From positions 12,344,501-12,408,500 of the forward strand of contig NC_090283.1 of assembly GCF_037392515.1 (NCBI RefSeq): a stretch of 64,000 bases of DNA. The letters are read 5' to 3'. The DNA is from Haliotis asinina (Eukaryota; Mollusca; Gastropoda; Lepetellida; Haliotidae). The notes under the pieces were generated by a model, which ran no database searches, was not told where the DNA came from, and was given only the letters and a program-made list of their open reading frames with translations. Positions 1-10,846 of the stretch are shown here, piece by piece. The number at the start of each line of letters is the position of its first letter. Within the stretch, counting starts at the first letter, position 1. The position numbers and the translations under genes are program-made.

Positions 1-2
1 CA

Positions 3-1128
3 AAAGGCATACACGGCATAGCAGGAGATGTTAAAAACGTTAGACATTTGCGTTCAGGTCCTCTTCTTATCGAATGCAGTAAGAAACAACAGGCACCTAA
101 CCTCCTGTCAACTAAATCTTTTGTCGACATTCCTGTATCAGTATCTGCCCACCGAACGCTTAACACCAGCAAAGGCATAGTGAGAGACCGAGACCGCCTT
201 TTTGCTGATTGGCTGGACATTGATATTGCCTCTAGATCTGAAATGAGGGAACAAGGTGTGCTATATGTAAAACGTTTCACTACCCGGAAACACAATGAGA
301 TCCAACAAACAAACACCTATTTGTTTTCTTTCTCTACTCCGACTGCTCCTAAATCGATAAAGGCTGGTTACTGTCATATCAAAGTGGAAGCGTATATTCC
401 AAATCCACTGAGATGTTTCAAGTGCCAAAAGTATGGGCATGCCGTAAATACTTGCACATTGTCTGTTGTGTGTGCTCACTGTGGTGAGAAGACATACAAA
501 ACAGAAGATTGTGACAGTAGTTATAAGAAATGTACTAACTGTTCAGGAGATCATTCTTCTTTTTCTAAAGAATGTCCAATATGGAAGCAGCAGATGGAGA
601 TAAACAAACTCAAATTCACCCAAAATATTAGTTTTTCTGAAGCAAAACAACTTGTCCAGAGATCTGAATTAACAGAAAGGTATGCTTCAAAAGCTAAGAA
701 AATATCTGAGGCGACGAATACAACAACCTCATCAATTTCAGGCTGTCAAACAGATTTGATGTGGGTGAACACTGATTCCCCACAGACTTTTGCGCCTGCA
801 ATATCTACACAAACTGCCGAGATACTTCCTGGCACGTCTCAAAGTCAACCTGAGTCAGATGGTGATCATAATGCATCATCTCAGTCTACCACAAGGTCTC
901 AGTTGTGTAACATACAACATATTACCTAAGGCAAAAGTAAACCTAAGTCTGATTTTTTCCCAAAAACAAAGTGGCAGAGCCTCAAAAGGGTCTGAAAATA
1001 AGATTAAACTTTACAACACATATGGATCACTTGAGGACATGGACGTGTCCAAAAATTCTAGAGCACACAGCTTGTCGCCCACCAAAAAAGTGCGGGGTAG
1101 GTCCCCAATAAGTCCCCCTGAAAGATAG
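3..1128 (+). pseudogene. LINE L1 ORF1, gag-like zinc-knuckle protein, 5' partial and broken
   Basis: Frame is open from the window start to TAA at 927-929. The C-terminal tail continues in another frame to TAG 1126-1128, so there is a frameshift before the stop. Visible in order: the end of the conserved N-terminal RNA-binding region (motif HRTLNTSKGIVRDRDRLFA), then CFKCQKYGHAVNTC, CAHCGEKTYKTEDC and CTNCSGDHSSFSKEC (CX2CX4HX4C twice, then CX2CX3HX6C), then a Ser/Thr/Gln-rich stretch and a basic C-terminus. ORF1 proteins of I/Jockey-type LINEs bind element RNA and form the ribonucleoprotein that carries ORF2 to the nucleus. That role is family knowledge. Confidence 0.85.
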
Positions 1129-1142
1129 TTTACTCCCACAAT

Positions 1143-4100
1143 ATTGTACAGTGGAATTGCAAAGGACTAAGGCATAATTATAATGAGTTACAGTTAGTGA
1201 TCCTAGAATGTGCGCCGTCAGCTGTCTGTCTGCAGGAGACTTATTTAAAGCAGACAGATCCTTTTGAGCTACTTCATTTCAATGCTTATCATTGTTTCTC
1301 ACCTCCGGGTGACAGAGTCACTGGAGGATCTTCAATACTTGTCAAACAGAATGTTATCCATTGCCCAATTACACTCACTTCTAATCTTCAAGCAGTTGCT
1401 GTCCGACTCACTTTACATGTTGCGCTCAGATTATGGTCTTTGTATGTCTCACCGTCTGCAGCTCTTCAGAAGACTGACCTTCAAACCCTACACGATCAAC
1501 TCCCCAAACCGTGTATTATTATGGGAGACTTGAACGGCCACAACCCACTCTGGGGTGATACAATTACTAATACTAAAGGTAAAGTTTTGGAAGAGTTCTG
1601 TTCAGATAACGATTTATGCTCTATCACATATTTACATACTGGTTCGGGAACATATTCAGCTCTTGATCTATCAATTACAGACCCTGAACTATTGGATGAA
1701 TTTGAATGGTCAGTCCATTATGACCTTTGTAGGAGTGACCATTTTCCAACGGTCCTAACACCTGTAAATCCATCTGATACTACCCCATCTTCGAGATGGA
1801 ACTTTAAAAAAGCTAACTGGAACTCATATCGAACTTTGTGTTCTAAAAGACTAAAATCTGAACTTTTTACAGATGTTCCTTATGCCATGAAGAATTTCTC
1901 TCATGAACTCAACAATATAGCTGGCGAGTGTATCCTTAAAACTTCTGCAGTTCCACACATACGAAAAGCATGGTTTACCGATGAGTGCTAACAGGCTAGG
2001 AAGGCACAGAAGACAGCTGAACGTTATTTCGGTCACCATCCCATGGTCCATTACTTGAATAATTTCAAGATTTTAATCGCTAAGGCATGGCATACTTTCA
2101 TGTACAGTAAGCGCCAATCTTGGCGCAGTTATGTGTCAAAAATAAACTCCCGAACACCGATATCAAAGGTATGGAATATGATCCAGAAAATAAAAGGTAA
2201 GGGCTCTCAAACTAGCATTAAACATATCAGAGCCGGAGTCGAATTATGAACTAGTAAATCTGATATTGCACATAAACTTGGAGAAACTTTAGCCAAACAC
2301 TCTTCCTCATCGAATTATGTACCTCAATTCCAAATATATTTAATGAAATATTTTCTATTCATGAGCTTCATACTGCTCTGGAACAAGCTCATGATACTGC
2401 TACAGGAGCTGATAACGTACATTATCAGCTTCTGAAACACTTACCAGAGTCATGTTTAGAGACGCTCTTAAACGTTGCTGATGATATTTGGACCTCTGGA
2501 AACTTTCCTTCTTCATGCTATCGTTGTCCTGGACGTGATCATACCAATCATTCGACCTATCGACCTATTTCCATTACCATGGAGCGCACGATCAATAATC
2601 GACTTGTTTGGTACTTGGAAACCAATAACCTAATTACAGATATTCAATGTGGTTTCCGTCAAAACAGAAGTACCGTTGATCACTTAGTGCGTTTAGAATC
2701 ATTTGTTAAAAACGCTCTAATTAATAAACAACATGCAGTGTCTATCTTTTTTGATCTGGGTGGGTTCTACCCTGCCTGATCATTACAATCAGGATCAGGG
2801 TGTTCCACAGGGCAGTATTTTGTCAGTCACGCTTTTTAGCATAAAGATAAATAGTTTATCAAAAGTTTTAAACGATTCAATTGATGGATCGTTATTTGTG
2901 GATGATTTTGATATTTCTTGTCGTGCTTCAAATTTTCTAAATCAAAAACCAGTTGTATACACTTCTGTCGTAAATACAAACCCCATAAAGACCCAGAGCT
3001 ATTTCTAAGTGGCACCCCTATCAAAGTGGTCAAGGAGGCTAAGTTCTTGGGACTTATTTTTCATTCACATTTGACCTTTTTGCCCCATATTAAATCCCTA
3101 AAAGCCAAATGCTTGAAGGCACTCGATGTATTAAAGGTTGTTTCTAATTCAAAGTGGGGAGGGGATCAGACTACCCTCCTTCACTTATATAGATCACTCG
3201 TCCGCTCAAAACTTGATTATGGCTCCATCATATATTGGATTCTGTCCATCACCAAGACCTAAGACTTTGTCTTGGGTCCTTCAGAATTTCACCTATCGAC
3301 AGTGTCCACGTTGAGGACGATGAACCATCTCTTACACAACGTCGTATTAAATTTTCTTTACAATACATTACTAAATTACACTGTAATGAATCTAACCCTG
3401 CATATAACTGTATGTTCAATAAACTGAGGATTTATACGACAAGAAGTCATCTCTTGTTCCACCTCTAGGACACCCTTTCTTTCTTCAGCCGGCATTGAGC
3501 TGGAAAACATAGCTCCCTCCCGTCTTCTTTCTTCTCCTCCTTGGCAGGTGGTTAGGCCTCAAGTTGACCTAACATTAACTTCATTTCAAAAATCAGAAAC
3601 GAATGAATTACAGCATAAACAAGAACATAATCAATTGAAACATAAATATAGCAATTATAAATCCTTATTTACAGATGGGTCCAAGGATGGTGGCGCAGTG
3701 GCTACCAGCCTTCAGGCTATAAAAATCTTTCTTGCAAACATCCACTTTTAATTGAAATCATTGAATTGTATAATGATCCTGCCACTGGTCAATACGACAT
3801 CGTCTTTTGTTGGTTAGCAAGCCACGTAGGCATTTCTGGTAACATGATGGCTGATCTTACTGCCAAGGCAGCACTCAACAAATCTGTGACACCACTTCTT
3901 ATTCCATACTCTGATTACAAAGCGAGCATTAGAACCTACATCCGTGATCTGATGCAGAAGAAGTTGGACACCCAAGTAGGTATAAATAAATTACATGAAA
4001 TAAAACCTTATATTGGTTACACCTACTTGGACTGTCAGTCCAGATTTGAAGAGGTTATTTTACGACGATGTCGTTTCGGCTATATATGCTCATCCATACC

Positions 4101-4306
4101 TGTTAAAAGGTGAGGATCGTCCCTTTTGTATCCCCTGTGATGAGAGAGTCACGGTCAAGCATATACTGCTTGATTGTGTTGAATTCTGCATTACAAGGGA
4201 TAAGTGTTTTACAGTTAAAACAATTAAAGATCTTTTTACCAGCGTTAGTTCTCATTTAATGATTGTTTCTGTTTTAAAGAAATTGATTTTTTTGGTTGAA
4301 TTTTGA
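1143..4306 (+). pseudogene. LINE L1 ORF2, endonuclease-RT-RNase H, heavily deleted
   Basis: The frame begins at IVQWNCKGLR, with no ATG. Endonuclease motifs LQETYL, IMGDLNGHNPLWG and SDHFP lie at 1230-1750, then a stop at 1989-1991. The RT part is scattered across frames (FRQNRSTVDHLVRLESF near 2655, QGVPQGSILSVTLF near 2800, VDDF near 2895). RNase H has lost its centre: TDGSKDGGAVA is followed directly by LQAIK at about 3706. The C-terminal CCHC (FCIPCDERVTVKHILLDC) is at 4123-4176. The stop is TGA 4304-4306. The product would cut and reverse transcribe at the target in an intact element; here it is a relic. Confidence 0.88.
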
Positions 4307-4851
4307 GTAATATGTTCTGTAAATAGATGTATTTTGATTATTGGTAGTTTGGATTAGCAACTTAAATTAATAGTGGCTGTACCCTCAAAGGGGCACTGTA
4401 AAATTATTGTCCTCCTGAGAGGGTATGTAAGTCCAAAAATATTCACAATAAATTTAAACTTTCCACTGCTCTCAGCGGTAGCATATGTGTATTTTTAATT
4501 TTTGGCTAGATGTGTCTAAATTGCTAACAGCTGAGGGGATGATGTAAATCCAGCTAGGGTCCATGCAGGTAGCAAAGGTACTGTCAGTCCCCATGGTCCC
4601 TAGTATGGTGATCAACCTCCTGTTGTTGGCAATCTATAGCCTGATTTTATATTGTATTGTCCGAATGGTGATATTACTTTCACCTTTACATGTTAGTTTT
4701 AATTCCATTTTTGATATTCTAGTTGTTTACTGTCCTTCGTTGACAGGTTTTTATAGTAGACATATATTTCATGTCAGTATTAAATGTTCTCGTCACGATA
4801 TGACTGAGATATTGCCGATGTGACGTAAAATATTAACTCACTCACTCACTC

Positions 4852-4996
4852 TTCAGATCAGGAATAAGCAATTGGCAAATCAGATGGGAGAAGTGTGTGA
4901 AGTTGGAAGGGGGCTATGTTGAAAAATAAAGCAATATGAATTCCAGAATCTTGCATTTTCAGGGCGAGGCTCAAAACGTTTTGACATCCCTTCGTA
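4852..4996 (+). mobile_element. mariner 3' end remnant
   Basis: The minus-1 context is the LINE tail. The segment encodes the C-terminal end of a mariner transposase (in one frame RWEKCVKLEGGYVEK then TAA near 4884-4929), followed by about 65 nt of 3' non-coding DNA ending in a degenerate inverted repeat and TA at 4995-4996. The last 30 nt resemble, with many differences, the right terminal repeat of the better preserved mariner at 15844-17137. So this is a related but older element, cut by the insertion of L1. Confidence 0.7.
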
Positions 4997-5017
4997 TGCT
5001 TCGTTTATTTTTGTTAC

Positions 5018-5060
5018 TGTGATATACTTATTGGTTTTACTGTCCTTCGTCGCCATTTTT
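5018..5060 (+). repeat. possible scrap of the LINE 3' UTR
   Basis: About 40 nt around gttttactgtccttcgtcg match the distal 3' UTR of the LINE family (the same motif occurs at about 4725-4745 and 11020-11042). It is short and diverged, and chance or an older insertion cannot be told apart. The rest of 4997-5122 shows nothing recognisable. Confidence 0.35.
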
Positions 5061-5122
5061 GAAAGAATTGCACAATTAATTTGCATAAACTTAAATTACT
5101 GAATAAAATGCCTGTCTGTAAA

Positions 5123-5273
5123 ATGGATGATCCTCACCTTTCCGTAACTATTCATGTACCTGCTGTGGCCAATGCTACATTCTCGCATTATGACCTCTGG
5201 AAATGTCGACAGATAGCCCAGATAATGTAAACGATAGCTGGCTTCATTTCATGTTATTTATTGATAATCTGGG
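5123..5273 (-). mobile_element. old LINE fragment L2, first part
   Basis: Reads on the minus strand as the C-terminal RNase H/CCHC region of ORF2 (the part around KGEDPPFCIPC), with many substitutions and stops. It stops abruptly where L3 begins and resumes at 11144. It is therefore an older copy split by L3. The repeated 15 nt tattgataatctggg (5259-5273) is the target duplication of L3. Confidence 0.75.
5259..5273. repeat. target site duplication of L3, left
   Basis: tattgataatctggg, identical to 11144-11158, flanks L3 directly. It fixes the first base of the element as the G at 5274. Confidence 0.92.
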
Positions 5274-5331
5274 GGCACCCGTGGCGAGCCACCTCCTCGT
5301 GGTGGGTGCTGGGTAACGCCAAGAGCTCGCC
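5274..5331 (+). ncRNA. HDV-like self-cleaving ribozyme candidate at the 5' end of L3
   Basis: 58-nt block that can fold as a nested double pseudoknot. P1: nt 1-7 GGCACCC pairs with nt 31-37 GGGUGCU (G1-U37 wobble). P2: nt 10-16 GGCGAGC with nt 52-58 GCUCGCC. P3: nt 18-20 ACC with 28-30 GGU. L3 is UCCUCGU, and C22/C23 can form P1.1 with G38/G39. Position 46 is C, followed by N-A-A before P2, as expected for the catalytic J4/2 strand. P4 is vestigial (U41-G45). In this family the cut is just 5' of nt 1, here exactly the first base after the target duplication. The activity itself is inferred from the fold. Confidence 0.8.
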
Positions 5332-5333
5332 GA

Positions 5334-5420
5334 CACCCCCGTAGTGGACCCGGGGGGATATTTGGTCCACCAACCCGTTTGCCGTGGGTTGCGGCCCTGT
5401 GTCGGTGGAGGAAGGGATCC
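5334..5420 (+). other. GC-rich hairpins after the ribozyme in the 5' UTR
   Basis: GTGGACC (about 5344-5350) and GGTCCAC (about 5364-5370) form a 7-bp stem. AACCC / GGGTT around 5372-5392 forms a second. CCGACAC at 5330-5336 can pair with GTGTCGG near 5398-5404 and would close the domain in this copy, but that pairing is not kept in L6 and L8. Function unknown; a structured leader or promoter region is possible. Confidence 0.5.
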
Positions 5421-5501
5421 TGGTGGTTGAGAGCATGGGAGCAGGACCATTGCTCCTATTGCTCAACACACCAGTTTGGCTCTGACTTCACCTAGACGGG
5501 T

Positions 5502-5524
5502 GGTTGAATGGGCCCGGTTCAACC
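5502..5524 (+). promoter_or_regulatory. covarying 5' UTR hairpin
   Basis: GGTTGAA (5502-5508) pairs with TTCAACC (5518-5524) around the loop TGGGCCCGG. The stem differs between copies while pairing is kept: GGTCGAA/TTCGACC in L7 (39595-39617) and L5, GGTAGAAT/ATTCTATC in L6 (23221-23243). The loop GGCCC core is constant. It looks like a functional RNA element of the leader; role unknown. Confidence 0.65.
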
Positions 5525-5852
5525 AATCGGCTGGTCATGCTAAGCCCTGTACATGTAAATGTTGTTTCACAAATTTGAGAAAATATTTAATTTTTTGTCT
5601 TGGCTTCATGATGATTCATTTGTATTTCGATTGTACAATTCAAATTTCGTAACTTGCCTAGAGTCCTATGTCCAGAAGGCAGTGGCTCATGGGCCAATCA
5701 AGTGGAATAATTACTTTTGTATTATTCTGCTTGAGTATATCATCTGGGTATCCTTTGTGGTGCAGGCAGGAAACCCGCCTACTTTTAGCATTGTCCTTGT
5801 GATACTCCGTGGCGGGTGGGGAGCTCGGATGATGAAACAATATAAACTTACC

Positions 5853-6916
5853 ATGGCTTATGAAACTCCCCTAAAAAAAACAAAACGTCCTCTTGATACT
5901 ACTGTCCTGATGTTGAAGACCAAGGACTGTCCACATCCATTGACTACTGGCCACGGTTTATTGTGATTGAGACCACTGACAACACTCCGTTAAAGCTTAA
6001 CCCTTTTGCAGTATCAAAAGGCATACAGGGCATTGCAGGTGATGTTAGAAACGTTAGACGTTTACGAACAGGTTCTTTGCTTGTTGAGTGCAATAGGAGG
6101 CAACAGGCAACCAATCTCCTTTCAACAAAATCATTTGTAGGCATTCCAGTGTCAGTCTCTCCTCACCGTACTCTTAACACTAGTAAGGGTATTGTGAAAG
6201 ACTGTGATAGACTATTTGCTGATATGCTGGAAATTGACATTGCTGCAGAGATGAAGGACCAAGGTGAGAAGACCCACACAACAGAAGATTGTGACAGTAA
6301 TTACAAGAAATGCACCAATTGTTCAGGAGACCATTCGTCTTTCTCAAAAGAGTGTCCGATTTGGAAGTACCAGATGGAAATAAACAAACTAAAATTTACT
6401 CAAAATATAAGCTTTGCCGAAGCGAAACAACTTGTTCAAAGATGCGATCCGCAAGAAACATATGCTTCTAAAACAAAACCATCATCTGAACCATCCTCTA
6501 AGGCTTCTAAGCCTTCTTCAGCTGCTCAAACAAACTTGACTTGGGTGCACACTTATTCCCCAGAGGTTTTTTCACCAGCTATTTCCACTCAGACCGCTGA
6601 GCTACTTCCTCGCATGTCGCAAAGTCAATCAGGGCCAGCTTCGGATCATGATTCATCATCACAGCCACCTGCAAGGTCTCAATCTTTGTCAAATGTCCAA
6701 AAAATTCCTAAAGGAAAAACTAAACCTATGCCTGATTCTTCCAAAAAGCAAAGTGGCAGAGCCCCAAAGGGGTCTGAAAACAGAATTAAGCTTTATAACA
6801 AATATGGATCACTTGAGGACATGGACGTGTCCGAAAACGTCCAATCAAGGGCGCACAGCTTGTCGCCCTAAAAACAAGCACGGGGTAGATCCCCAATCAA
6901 CCCGCCCAAACGATAA
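5853..6916 (+). pseudogene. LINE L3 ORF1, frameshifted, first zinc knuckle deleted
   Basis: Start ATG 5853 in a good context (accATGG), beginning MAYETPLKKTKRP. A frameshift before about 5966 moves the frame; the main body runs 5963-6871 with IETTDNTPLKLNPFAVSKG and HRTLNTSKGIVKD. Then MKDQG jumps straight to GEKTHTTEDCDSN: 228 nt, counted against the copy at 39365, are missing in frame, with GGTG at both edges. That removes the first knuckle CFKCQ..C and half of the second; CTNCSGDHSSFSKEC remains. TAA at 6869-6871 is premature, because the family C-terminus GRSPINPPKR follows in the same frame to TAA 6914-6916. Confidence 0.88.
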
Positions 6917-6930
6917 TCCATTCCAAAAAT

Positions 6931-9900
6931 ATTGTACAGTGGAACTGTAGAGGCCTAAGGACCAATTTCAACGAGTTACAGCTACTTGTCCAGGATTTTG
7001 CACCATCCGCTTTCTGTCTCCAGGAAACCTATCTGAAGGAGACAGACACTTTTGATATACGTCAGTTCACTCCATATAATTGTTTTTCACCCCCAGGTGA
7101 TAGGGCCACTGGAGGGTCTTCAATTCTTGTAAAGCAGGATGTTATCCATAGTCCTGTAACACTCACAACTAGTCTCCAAGCTTTTGCAGTGAGACTAACT
7201 CTTCACGTTACCTTTACACTATGCTCTTTATATATTTCACCTTCTTCAGCACTCCAGCAGTCTGATCTTCAAGCTCTCTATGACCAGCTTCCTAAACCTT
7301 GTATTTTAATGGGTGATCTCAATGGACATAACCCGATTTGGGGTGGTACAAATACAAACTCTACAGGTAAAATACTGGAAGATTTTATAGCCAATAATGA
7401 CTTGTGTATATACAATGATGATTCAAGCACTTATCTGCACCCTGCAACTGGCACCTGCTCTTCTCTGGATCTGTCTCTTGCAGACCCTTCTCTACTAAAT
7501 GAATTTGAGTGGTCAGTCCACAATGACCTCTGTGGAAGTGACCACTTTCCAACTATCTTAACAGCAATTAATCCATCTGATTCTCCATCTTATACAAGAT
7601 GGAATTTTGCCAAGGCAGACTGGTCGTTATTTAAAACGTTATGCACATCTAAACTACGGCCGCAGTGTTTCAGTGAAGTAACTGGTCCTATTCGGCTTTT
7701 TTCTGACACTTTAAATGAAATAGCTGATGAGTGTATACCAAGGTCTTCTACTGCTCCACATGTACGGAAACCATGGTTCAATTTCGATTGTAGGCAAGCC
7801 AGAAAAGCGAGGAAAAAGGCGGAAAATTATTTCCGCTATCATCCAACTGCCCACAACTCGAATAAGTTTAAAATCCTCAATGCGAAAGCCCGTCGTACCT
7901 TCAAACAAAACAAACGGCAATCTTGGAGGAACTACGTTTCCAGGATTAATTCGCGCACGCCAATGTCCAAGGTATGGAACATGGTTCAAAGAATTAAAGG
8001 TAAAGGTTCTAAATCTTCAGTTCACCATCTCAAAGATGGTGATAATTTAATTACTGACAAGTCTCATAATGCAAATAAAATTTGCGAAACACTTGCCAAA
8101 AATTCTTCATCGGTAAATTATGTCCCTGAGTTTCAGAGATATCAGAAACAACAGGAAAAGAAAAAAACTTAATTTCGAATCAAATAATTGTGAAGATTAT
8201 AATGAAGTTTTCTCATTACATGAGTTGTATACAGCTCTTGACCAAGCTCTTGACACTGCAGCAGGTGATGACAATATTCATTATCAGCTACTGAAACATT
8301 TGCCTGAACCATGTCTGGTCACACTTTTAGATATATTTGACAAAATATGGACGTCTGGAGCATTTCCTCCTTCGTGGCGTAATGCCATTGTAGTCCCAAT
8401 ACCAAAACCTGGCAGGGATCATACAGATCCGTCGAATTACAGACCGATATCTCTCACTAGCTGTGTCTGTAAAACCATGGAACGTATGGTGAATAATAGA
8501 TTAGTTTGGTATCTTGAAACCAATAATCTTATTACAAATATTCAGTGTAGTTTCAGGAAAATTCGCAGTACCATTGATCATTTGGTACGCTTAGAATCCT
8601 ACGTGAAAAATGCAATAGTAAATAAACAACATGCTGTATCAATTTTCTTTGATCTTGAGAAAGCTTATGATACGATCTGGAAGCATGGTATTTTGAGGGA
8701 TTTACATGAATTTGGATTGAGAGGTTTGCGTCTTTTTATATCAGAGTTTTTAAAAGACAGGCCATTTCAAGTCCGAGTAGGTTCTACCCTGTCTGATCAT
8801 TACAATCAGGATCAGGGTGTCGCCCAAGGTAGTATTTTGTCTGTCACTTTGTTTAGTATTAAGATCAACAGTTTATCCAAGGTTTTAAATGATTCAATTG
8901 ATGGATCATTTATTGTGGATGATTTTAATATTTCTTGTCGTGGTAAAAATATGCACACTATTGAAAGACAACTGCAGTTATGTTTGAACAAAATAAATAA
9001 ATGGTGGCTTGAAAATGGCTTCAAATTTTCTAAATCCAAAACTAATTGCATACATTTTTGTAGAAAATATAAGCCGCATAAGGACCCTGAACTATCTTTA
9101 AATGGCACTCCCATCAAGGTTGTAAAGGAGGCCAAGTTCCTGGGTTTAATTTTCGATTCTCATTTAACCTTCTTGCCACACATCAAATCCCTTAAAGCTA
9201 AATGTCTGAAGGCACTAGATTTGTTAAAGGTTGTTTCAAATTCAAAGTGGGGAGGGGATCAAGTTACCCTCCTTCACTTATACAGATCATTGGTACGATC
9301 TAAACTTGATTATGGCTCCATTGTGTATGGTGGAGCCTGTAAAAGCAGCCTCAAACTATTAGATTCTGTCCATCACCAAGGTCTAAGACTTTGTCTTGGA
9401 TCTTTTAGAACCATACCTGTTGCCAGTCTCTATGTTGAGGCTGATGAATCATCTCTTTCACAACGCCGTATAAAATTGTCTTTACAATACATTACTAAAC
9501 TATATTCTAATAAATCTAACCCAGCCTATGACTGTGTCTTCAATCCGCTTTATGAAAATTTGTACGACAATAGGTCTTCTCTTGTTCCACCTCTAGGACA
9601 CAGAATTAAACCCTTTCTTTCTTCCTCCGGCATTGAGCTGGAAAACATAGCTCCCTCCCGTCTCCTTTCTTCTCCTCCTTGGCAGTTGGTTAGGCCACAA
9701 GTTGACCTAACATTAACTTCATTTAAGAAATCAGTAACTAATGAATTACAATATAAACAAGAATATAATCAATTAAAAACTAAATATAGCAGTTATAAAT
9801 CCTTATTTACAGATGGTTCCAAGGAAGGTGGTGCAGTAGCTTGTGCCACTGTCATTGGATCGAGAACAATATCTTCTAGACTTCCCGATAACAGCTCTAT

Positions 9901-10606
9901 TTTTACTACAGAAGCAAACGCCATATTAACCTGCTCTTCAATATATTCAAAGACACCCTAGGCATAAACAGTATGTAATCTATTCAGACTCTCTCTCTTG
10001 CCTTCAGGCTATTAAAAATAGTTCTTGTAAACATCTACTTTTAATAGAAATTGAATTGTACAATAATCTTGCTAATGGCCAGTGCGACATTGTTCTTTGT
10101 TGGTTACCTAGTCACGTAGGCATTTCTGGTAACACAATGGCCGATCTTGCTGCTAAGGCAGCACTCAACAAATCTGTGACACCACTTCTTATTCCATACT
10201 CAGATTATAAAGCTGCAATAAGATCTTATATCCGTGGTCTGATGCAGAAAAAGTGGGACACCCAAGTGGGTATAAATAAATTACATGAAATAAAACCTTA
10301 TATCGGTTATACTTACTTGGGTTGTCAGTCCAGATTTGAGGAGGTCATTATGCGACGATGTCGAATTGGCCATACAAGGTATCAAGGTATACTCACGAGT
10401 TTTTATTAAAAGGTGAAGATCCTCCGTTTTGTATCCCTTGTGATGAAAGAATCACAGTCAAACATGTCCTGCTTGACTGTGTTGAATATTGCATCACAAG
10501 GGATAAATATTTTAATTCACGAACTTTGAAGGATCTTTTTAATTCTGTTAGCTCTCATTTAATTATTGCATTTTTAAAAGAATTAGATTTGCTAAATGAA
10601 TTGTAA
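6931..10606 (+). pseudogene. LINE L3 ORF2, endonuclease-RT-RNase H, three frame breaks
   Basis: Begins at IVQWNCRGLRTN in a frame that is open back into ORF1 (minus-1 relative to ORF1), with no ATG at the start. Endonuclease to about 7580: CLQETYL, LMGDLNGHNPIWG, SDHFP. A frameshift in an A-run near 8160 separates it from RT (8186-9450: WRNAIVVPIPKPGRDHTDPS, FFDLEKAYDT motif A, QGSILSVTLFSIKIN motif B, FIVDDFNIS motif C, LGLIFDSHLTF motif E). RNase H begins SLFTDGSKEGG near 9810. Frame is lost near 9930 and again near 10378. The C-terminal CCHC FCIPCDERITVKHVLLDC lies at about 10427-10480. Stop TAA 10604-10606. Confidence 0.92.
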
Positions 10607-10846
10607 ATAGATAAATATTTTATGCTTGCAAGTTTGAATTAGTAACTTAGAGTGTTAGTGGCTGTATCCTCGAGGGGGTTAAAGCACTGTAAAATTATTG
10701 TCCTCCTGAGAGGGTACATAAGTCCCAAAACGTTTGAAGTCAAATTTGATCTTCCATTTTGTCTTAGCCGTAGAATATGTGTCATTTTAATTTGTGACTA
10801 ATGTTGCTTACAATCACCAGCAGCTGAGGGGATGATGTAAATCCAG

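Larger units (their letters stand above)
1..4851 (+). mobile_element. LINE copy L1, cut by the window edge, internally deleted
   Basis: Non-LTR retrotransposon that enters the window inside ORF1 and ends in an ACTC-repeat tail at about 4837-4851. Order is ORF1, ORF2, 3' UTR (4307-4851). Relative to the sister copies it has lost several blocks inside ORF2: between RT motifs A and B near 2756, between motifs C and D near 2925, a small block near 3236 and the middle of RNase H near 3706. It is dead. Its last 1 kb carries a private change in the C-terminal region (around 4075-4095) that is also present in the duplicated segment at 28488-29285. The 5' end lies outside the window, so the target duplication cannot be checked. 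Confidence 0.93.

Noticed and set aside
6905-6920. Canonical minus-1 slippery site between ORF1 and ORF2
   Set aside because: The CCCAAA context does not fit X XXY YYZ with proper repairing, and no downstream pseudoknot is evident.
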